A stretch of 64,000 nt of DNA from Pseudomonas iridis (GTDB taxonomy: Bacteria; Pseudomonadota; Gammaproteobacteria; Pseudomonadales; Pseudomonadaceae). The notes under the pieces were generated by a model. The model did no database searches, was not told where the DNA came from, and worked only from the letters and a program-made list of their open reading frames with translations. Below, one piece after another: positions 58,380 to 64,000 of this stretch; position 1 is the stretch's first letter; each line of letters begins with the position of its first letter. The translations under genes and the position numbers were made by a program. The stretch spans positions 1-64,000 of the forward strand of contig NZ_JACXXO010000012.1 in NCBI RefSeq assembly GCF_017980685.1. The letters are read 5' to 3'.

Positions 58380-58709
58380 ATGAGCAGCGATCTTATCAAA
58401 CACGTTAGCGACGCTAGCTTCGAAGCCGACGTACTCAAGGCCGAAGGCGCTGTACTGGTCGACTACTGGGCTGAATGGTGCGGCCCTTGCAAAATGATCG
58501 CTCCGGTTCTGGACGAAATTGCCGAGACTTACAAAGGCAAGCTGACCGTTGCCAAACTGAACATCGACGAGAACCAGGAAACCCCGGCCAAGCACGGCGT
58601 ACGTGGTATCCCGACGCTCATGCTGTTCAAGAACGGCAACGTTGAAGCGACCAAAGTCGGCGCCCTGTCGAAGTCGCAACTGGCTGCTTTCCTCGACGCC
58701 AACATCTAA
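58380..58709 (+). CDS. trxA: Thioredoxin TrxA
   Basis: A 109-residue thioredoxin with active site WAEWCGPCKM, the cis-proline loop RGIPTLMLFKNG and a typical full length. It is a general cytoplasmic disulfide reductase. It is followed by a terminator and then rho, the usual Pseudomonas order. TGGAGA lies close upstream of the ATG. Confidence 0.97.
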   Translation: MSSDLIKHVSDASFEADVLKAEGAVLVDYWAEWCGPCKMIAPVLDEIAETYKGKLTVAKLNIDENQETPAKHGVRGIPTLMLFKNGNVEATKVGALSKSQLAAFLDANI

Positions 58710-58731
58710 GCGTCGCAGCAAAGTGCCTGAA

Positions 58732-58760
58732 AAAAAGCCCCGCAATTAGCGGGGCTTTTT
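58732..58760 (+). terminator. Rho-independent terminator of trxA
   Basis: AAAAAGCCCCGC (58732-58743) pairs with GCGGGGCTTTTT (58749-58760). Confidence 0.95.
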
Positions 58761-58957
58761 GCGTATTCAGGGCTAGACGCTCCGAAACTCAGGTGGTACA
58801 TTCGGCCCCGCACTGGTTTCTCCAATGCCCCCTGCTAGCCGTCGCCGACGCACTCCTTTTCGAATAAGTACGCGATCCTGTCGCCTTCTCTGCGGCGCGG
58901 CCTCATTAAGCCAAAAGCTTAATTTCCCCCCTCCATAAATGATTACGTCATTCCTAT
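58761..58957 (+). promoter_or_regulatory. rho promoter/leader region
   Basis: About 200 bases separate the trxA terminator from rho. The last 60 are pyrimidine-rich and AT-rich without a strong ribosome site near the ATG (CCTCC-rich instead). rho is autoregulated through its leader in other Gammaproteobacteria; no specific element is identified here. Confidence 0.35.
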
Positions 58958-60217
<1,260 letters not shown>

Positions 60218-60237
60218 TACCAGCGCTGTTCAAAAGG

Positions 60238-60262
60238 ACGCCCCGAAAGGGGCGTTTTTTTT
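60238..60262 (+). terminator. Rho-independent terminator of rho
   Basis: ACGCCCC (60238-60244) pairs with GGGGCGT (60249-60255) across a GAAA tetraloop, followed by eight T residues. Confidence 0.95.
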
Positions 60263-60355
60263 GCTTTGAATTATTTGTATCTGGATTGAAATGTACGCTG
60301 CTGATAACTTTCGCGCTTTCCAGGGACTCTGTATCCAGAACGAGAAAGGTTTTTC

Positions 60356-62311
60356 ATGCACACGTTTGGCAATCGCCGTGATATCGATGGATTAAGGGCG
60401 CTGGCGGTTATTCCCGTCGTACTGTTTCATTTCGGATTCAATACATTCAGTGGCGGCTTTGTCGGCGTTGACGTGTTCTTCGTCATCTCCGGATTCCTGA
60501 TCACCACGATCCTGTTCCGTGAAATCAGCGCAAAGCGTTTCAGCTTTGTGGATTTCTGGGCGCGCCGTGCCCGTCGCATCATTCCCGCCCTGACCGTCGT
60601 CATGCTGGTCACGTTGGCGCTGGGCTGGTTACTGCTGACAGCCAAGGATTTCTCCGAACTCGGACGAACAGTGCGCTATCAGTCGCTGTTCATTTCCAAC
60701 ATTCTGTTCATGCGCGAGGATGGCTATTTTCAGCCTGCCTCCGATTTGAAGCCACTGCTGCACACTTGGTCGCTGGCGGTGGAAGAGCAGTACTACATCT
60801 TCTTTCCCCTGCTGATGGCAGTGCTGATCCGCTATGTCCGTCATTGGCGCTGGATGCTGTTTGCGGTGTTGCTGGTTTCGTTCGGTTTGAACCTCGCCTA
60901 TATACAGAGCAAACCGGAGTTCACGTTCTTCTCGTTGCCGACCCGTGCATGGGAGTTGCTCTGCGGGGCGATGCTCGCGGTACTGCCAGCGCCGAAGCAG
61001 GCTGTGCGTCCGTGGTTGTATCAGGCTGTCGGCCTCGCTGGATTGGCGGCCGTGCTGGCCGCGGTGTTCACGTTTGACAAGTCCACGGTGTTCCCGGGCT
61101 GGGCTGCGTTGCCGCCTGTGCTGGGGACGGCTGCGTTGATCTGGTCGGGCGCGCAAGGTGCGGGCTGGACAGCGCGGCTGTTGAGCCTGCGACCGTTGGT
61201 CTGGGTCGGATTGCTTTCGTATTCGCTGTATCTGTGGCATTGGCCGGTTTACGTCTACGCCAACGCGATTTCGATCGATGGAATACAGCCGGTCGAGGCG
61301 ATCGGCTGGATGGCATTGTCGCTTGGCCTTGCGTGGCTGAGTCTGCGCTATGTCGAATTGCCTTTCCGGGAGAAGCGCCTGCTCGCCGGACGCAACGCGG
61401 TGCTGGCCGGTGGACTTGCAGCTATCGTCGTACTGGTGGCAACGGGTTCGGCAATTCGCTCGGCCGACGGTGTGCCCCAGCGCTTGACCGGTAAAGCGCT
61501 GGAGTATGCGCAGTCGCGTGAATGGCGTGCTGGGCAGATGAAATGCATGCTGGTCACCCAGGACAAATCTTTGGACAAGGCCTGTCTGGTGGGTGGCAAT
61601 CAGAACACTCCCGCTACCCAGCTATTCTGGGGCGATAGCCACGCCGCCGCGCTGTTGCCGGCCATCGAGAGCAACGCCCGGCGTGAAGGACGCCCGGTGT
61701 GGCTATTCAGCATGAGCGCCTGCCCACCGATTCTCAGCGAGGACATTCGTCAGCGTTGCCAGGACTTCAACGAGCAAACCATGGAGCGCGTCCGCAGCCT
61801 GGGGGTCAAAGATGTGGTGCTGGCGTCCAATTGGAGCCTCTACGTTTATGGTCGTGAAGACGGCGATAAAAAAGTTTTGCTCAATGCTCATGACAATACC
61901 GCGCAGGCTGAGCAGCGTATGGCTGCTGCTCTAAAGGCACGGGTCGCCGCGTTGCGCGAGGCTGGAGTGCAAGTCTGGCTGTTTCGCGAAGTGCCGTTGC
62001 AACGCAAAGGCATCATCAACCGCCTGACCAGCCTGGCGCGGATCGGGCGTTCGGCCGAAGGCCTGGGGCGTCCGCTTGAAGAACATCTGGCGCGCCAGCA
62101 TTTTCTCAGTGAGTTGTTCACGTCCATGAGCGCCGAGGATCCAGGGGTTCACGTGATTGATCCGACGCCGCTGATGTGCCCTGACGGGATTTGCAGTATC
62201 GAGGTCAACGGACATTCACAGTACAAGGATGAAGATCACCTGTCGGACGTGGGCAGTGCCAGGTTGAGCCCGTTGTTTGCGCCGCTGCTGCTGGGTACGA
62301 ACCAAAATTGA
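60356..62311 (+). CDS. Acyltransferase-3/SGNH fusion, OafA-like O-acetyltransferase
   Basis: A 651-residue membrane protein. The N-terminal acyltransferase-3 domain (about 1-360, ten or more helices) starts RDIDGLRALAVIPVVLFHFG with the catalytic histidine; SLAVEEQYYIFFPLL and RRARRIIPAL are further motifs. The C-terminal periplasmic SGNH domain has block I FWGDSHAAAL and block V KDEDHLSDVGSARL. Such fusions O-acetylate LPS O-antigen or exopolysaccharide. It sits alone between rho and ubiD; its target is unknown. Confidence 0.92.
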   Translation: MHTFGNRRDIDGLRALAVIPVVLFHFGFNTFSGGFVGVDVFFVISGFLITTILFREISAKRFSFVDFWARRARRIIPALTVVMLVTLALGWLLLTAKDFSELGRTVRYQSLFISNILFMREDGYFQPASDLKPLLHTWSLAVEEQYYIFFPLLMAVLIRYVRHWRWMLFAVLLVSFGLNLAYIQSKPEFTFFSLPTRAWELLCGAMLAVLPAPKQAVRPWLYQAVGLAGLAAVLAAVFTFDKSTVFPGWAALPPVLGTAALIWSGAQGAGWTARLLSLRPLVWVGLLSYSLYLWHWPVYVYANAISIDGIQPVEAIGWMALSLGLAWLSLRYVELPFREKRLLAGRNAVLAGGLAAIVVLVATGSAIRSADGVPQRLTGKALEYAQSREWRAGQMKCMLVTQDKSLDKACLVGGNQNTPATQLFWGDSHAAALLPAIESNARREGRPVWLFSMSACPPILSEDIRQRCQDFNEQTMERVRSLGVKDVVLASNWSLYVYGREDGDKKVLLNAHDNTAQAEQRMAAALKARVAALREAGVQVWLFREVPLQRKGIINRLTSLARIGRSAEGLGRPLEEHLARQHFLSELFTSMSAEDPGVHVIDPTPLMCPDGICSIEVNGHSQYKDEDHLSDVGSARLSPLFAPLLLGTNQN

Positions 62312-62391
62312 GCGATGCCGGGCGCTGACGGGCTGCTGTTTGCCCGTCAGAGCAGGTAGGATGTACGCCTATTTTGAGGGTGCCATCGTCA

Positions 62392-63858
62392 ATGAAATTC
62401 AAGGATCTTCGGGATTTCGTGCAGCAGCTTGAGCAGCGCGGAGAGTTGAAACGCATCCAGATTCCCGTCTCGCCGGTGCTGGAGATGACTGAGGTGTGTG
62501 ACCGCACGCTGCGGGCCAAAGGCCCGGCGCTGCTGTTCGAGAAGCCGACGGGCTACGACATCCCTGTGCTCGGCAACCTGTTCGGCACCCCCGAGCGAGT
62601 GGCCATGGGCATGGGCGCCGAGTCGGTCAGCGAACTGCGCGAAATCGGCAAGCTGCTGGCTTTCCTCAAGGAGCCGGAACCGCCGAAGGGCTTGAAAGAC
62701 GCGTGGTCGAAACTGCCGATCTTCCGCAAGATCATTGCCATGGCACCGAAAGTCGTCAAAGACGCCGTGTGCCAGGAAGTGGTTATCGAAGGCGATGACG
62801 TCGATCTGGCGATGCTGCCGGTGCAAACCTGCTGGCCCGGCGACGTCGGCCCGCTGATCACCTGGGGCCTGACCGTCACCAAAGGCCCGAACAAGGACCG
62901 CCAGAACCTCGGCATCTACCGTCAGCAGGTGATCGGCCGCAACAAAGTCATCATGCGCTGGCTCAGCCACCGTGGTGGCGCTCTGGATTATCGCGAGTGG
63001 TGCGAGAAGCACCCAGGCCAGCCGTTCCCTGTTTCAGTGGCTCTCGGTGCTGACCCGGCGACCATCCTAGGCGCCGTGACGCCAGTGCCAGATAGCCTCT
63101 CCGAGTATGCTTTCGCCGGCCTGTTGCGCGGCAACCGCACCGAACTGGTCAAGTGCCGTGGCAACGACCTGCAAGTGCCGGCCACTGCCGAAATCATCCT
63201 TGAAGGCGTGATTCATCCGGGCGAAATGGCAGATGAAGGCCCGTACGGCGACCACACCGGTTATTACAACGAAGTCGACAGCTTCCCGGTGTTCACCGTC
63301 GAGCGCATCACCCACCGGATCAAACCGATCTACCACAGCACTTACACCGGCCGTCCGCCGGATGAGCCGGCGATCCTCGGCGTGGCACTGAACGAAGTGT
63401 TCGTGCCGATCCTGCAGAAGCAGTTTCCTGAAATCACCGACTTCTACCTGCCGCCGGAAGGCTGCTCGTACCGCATGGCCATCGTGACCATGAAGAAGTC
63501 GTATCCGGGCCACGCCAAGCGCGTGATGCTGGGTGTCTGGTCGTTTTTGCGACAGTTCATGTACACCAAGTTCGTTATCGTCTGTGACGACGATATCAAC
63601 GCCCGCGACTGGAACGACGTGATCTGGGCCATCACCACGCGCATGGACCCCAAGCGCGATACGGTGATGATCGATAACACGCCGATCGACTACCTCGACT
63701 TCGCCTCGCCGGTCTCCGGCCTGGGGTCGAAAATGGGCCTCGATGCCACCCACAAGTGGCCGGGCGAAACCACTCGCGAGTGGGGCCGTGTGATTGTCAA
63801 GGACGACGCTGTCACCCAGCGGATCGATGCCATCTGGAATCAGTTAGGAATAGATTGA
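62392..63858 (+). CDS. ubiD: 4-hydroxy-3-polyprenylbenzoate decarboxylase UbiD
   Basis: A 488-residue prenyl-FMN-dependent decarboxylase of ubiquinone synthesis. MKFKDLRDFVQQLEQRGELKRI is the standard start (ATG 62392; the earlier GTG/ATG options add only six residues). Conserved parts include the prFMN/metal-binding region MRWLSHRGGALDYREW and the catalytic EMADEGPYGDHTGYYNE. Its stop overlaps the next gene (TGATG), so they are coupled. Confidence 0.97.
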   Translation: MKFKDLRDFVQQLEQRGELKRIQIPVSPVLEMTEVCDRTLRAKGPALLFEKPTGYDIPVLGNLFGTPERVAMGMGAESVSELREIGKLLAFLKEPEPPKGLKDAWSKLPIFRKIIAMAPKVVKDAVCQEVVIEGDDVDLAMLPVQTCWPGDVGPLITWGLTVTKGPNKDRQNLGIYRQQVIGRNKVIMRWLSHRGGALDYREWCEKHPGQPFPVSVALGADPATILGAVTPVPDSLSEYAFAGLLRGNRTELVKCRGNDLQVPATAEIILEGVIHPGEMADEGPYGDHTGYYNEVDSFPVFTVERITHRIKPIYHSTYTGRPPDEPAILGVALNEVFVPILQKQFPEITDFYLPPEGCSYRMAIVTMKKSYPGHAKRVMLGVWSFLRQFMYTKFVIVCDDDINARDWNDVIWAITTRMDPKRDTVMIDNTPIDYLDFASPVSGLGSKMGLDATHKWPGETTREWGRVIVKDDAVTQRIDAIWNQLGID

Positions 63859-64000
63859 TGCGTGTAACCCTGCAGCCTTCCGGAGCGGTACTTGAGATAC
63901 AGCCCGGTGAGCGGATTCTCGATGGTGCGCGGCGCCTGGGCTACGATTGCCCGCAAAGCTGTCGCAACGGCAACTGCCACGTGTGTGCGGCGCTGCTGGT
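63858..64000 (+). CDS. Ferredoxin-type (2Fe-2S) reductase, N-terminal part only
   Basis: The first 47 codons are in the window: MRVTLQPSGAVLEIQPGERI, then CPQSCRNGNCHVCAALL, a plant-type 2Fe-2S ligand pattern CxxxCxxxxCxxC. In Pseudomonas, ubiD is followed by a gene annotated CDP-6-deoxy-delta-3,4-glucoseen reductase (ferredoxin plus FNR-like domains), which fits. The start overlaps the ubiD stop. The rest is beyond the right edge. Confidence 0.85.
   Translation, partial: MRVTLQPSGAVLEIQPGERILDGARRLGYDCPQSCRNGNCHVCAALL

Overview
The window is a stretch of Pseudomonas chromosome, most likely from the P. fluorescens group. Core genes and their order support this: glnK-amtB, yjbQ, sutA, lptM-lysA-dapF-DUF484-xerC-HAD, cyaY, rnk, cyaA, argH facing algR-hemC-hemD-hemX-hemY, dsbB, algQ, algP, hemB-ppk1 facing ppx, trxA, rho and ubiD. 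The REP/REPIN families between genes are also typical of that group. I see no tRNA, rRNA or CRISPR array.

Region 1 (1-9555) is the distal part of a Tn7-like transposon inserted in comM. A TniQ/TnsD-family targeting protein runs in from the left edge; the transposase genes would lie further left, outside the window. It is followed by two cargo operons that look like anti-phage modules. One is an AAA+ ATPase/subtilase pair of the IetAS type. The other is an AT-rich pair made of an OLD/AAA15-DUF3696 ATPase and a protein with TOPRIM-like acidic motifs, analogous to PARIS (AriA-AriB) but not clearly the same family. A lone 266-codon gene of unknown function sits beside the element end. The element ends in ACA at 9550, next to ACCGC, the duplication reported for AbaR/Tn6022 elements in Acinetobacter comM. 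comM is cut after codon 281.

Region 2 (10.4-12.5 kb) is a small accessory strip. It holds a GNAT-like protein with a 56-residue companion and its own terminator, then a phage-antirepressor (BRO-N) gene preceded by an RNA that folds like the phage C4 antisense RNA.

Region 3 (12.6 kb to the end) is core chromosome: nitrogen sensing and ammonium uptake; slow-growth transcription factor SutA; lysine/cell-wall precursor synthesis with XerC; cAMP synthesis; arginine synthesis; AlgR with the haem/uroporphyrinogen genes; the alginate-linked AlgQ and AlgP; an LpoB-type lipoprotein operon; a Fur-box-preceded FTR1 iron permease; hemB; polyphosphate synthesis and breakdown; an amino-acid ABC transporter with a divergent GntR regulator; thioredoxin, Rho, an O-acyltransferase, and UbiD followed by a partial ferredoxin-reductase gene. 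Upstream of algR, where the sensor kinase algZ/fimS normally lies, only a 67-codon remnant resembling its extreme C-terminus remains, so AlgR has no adjacent kinase here.
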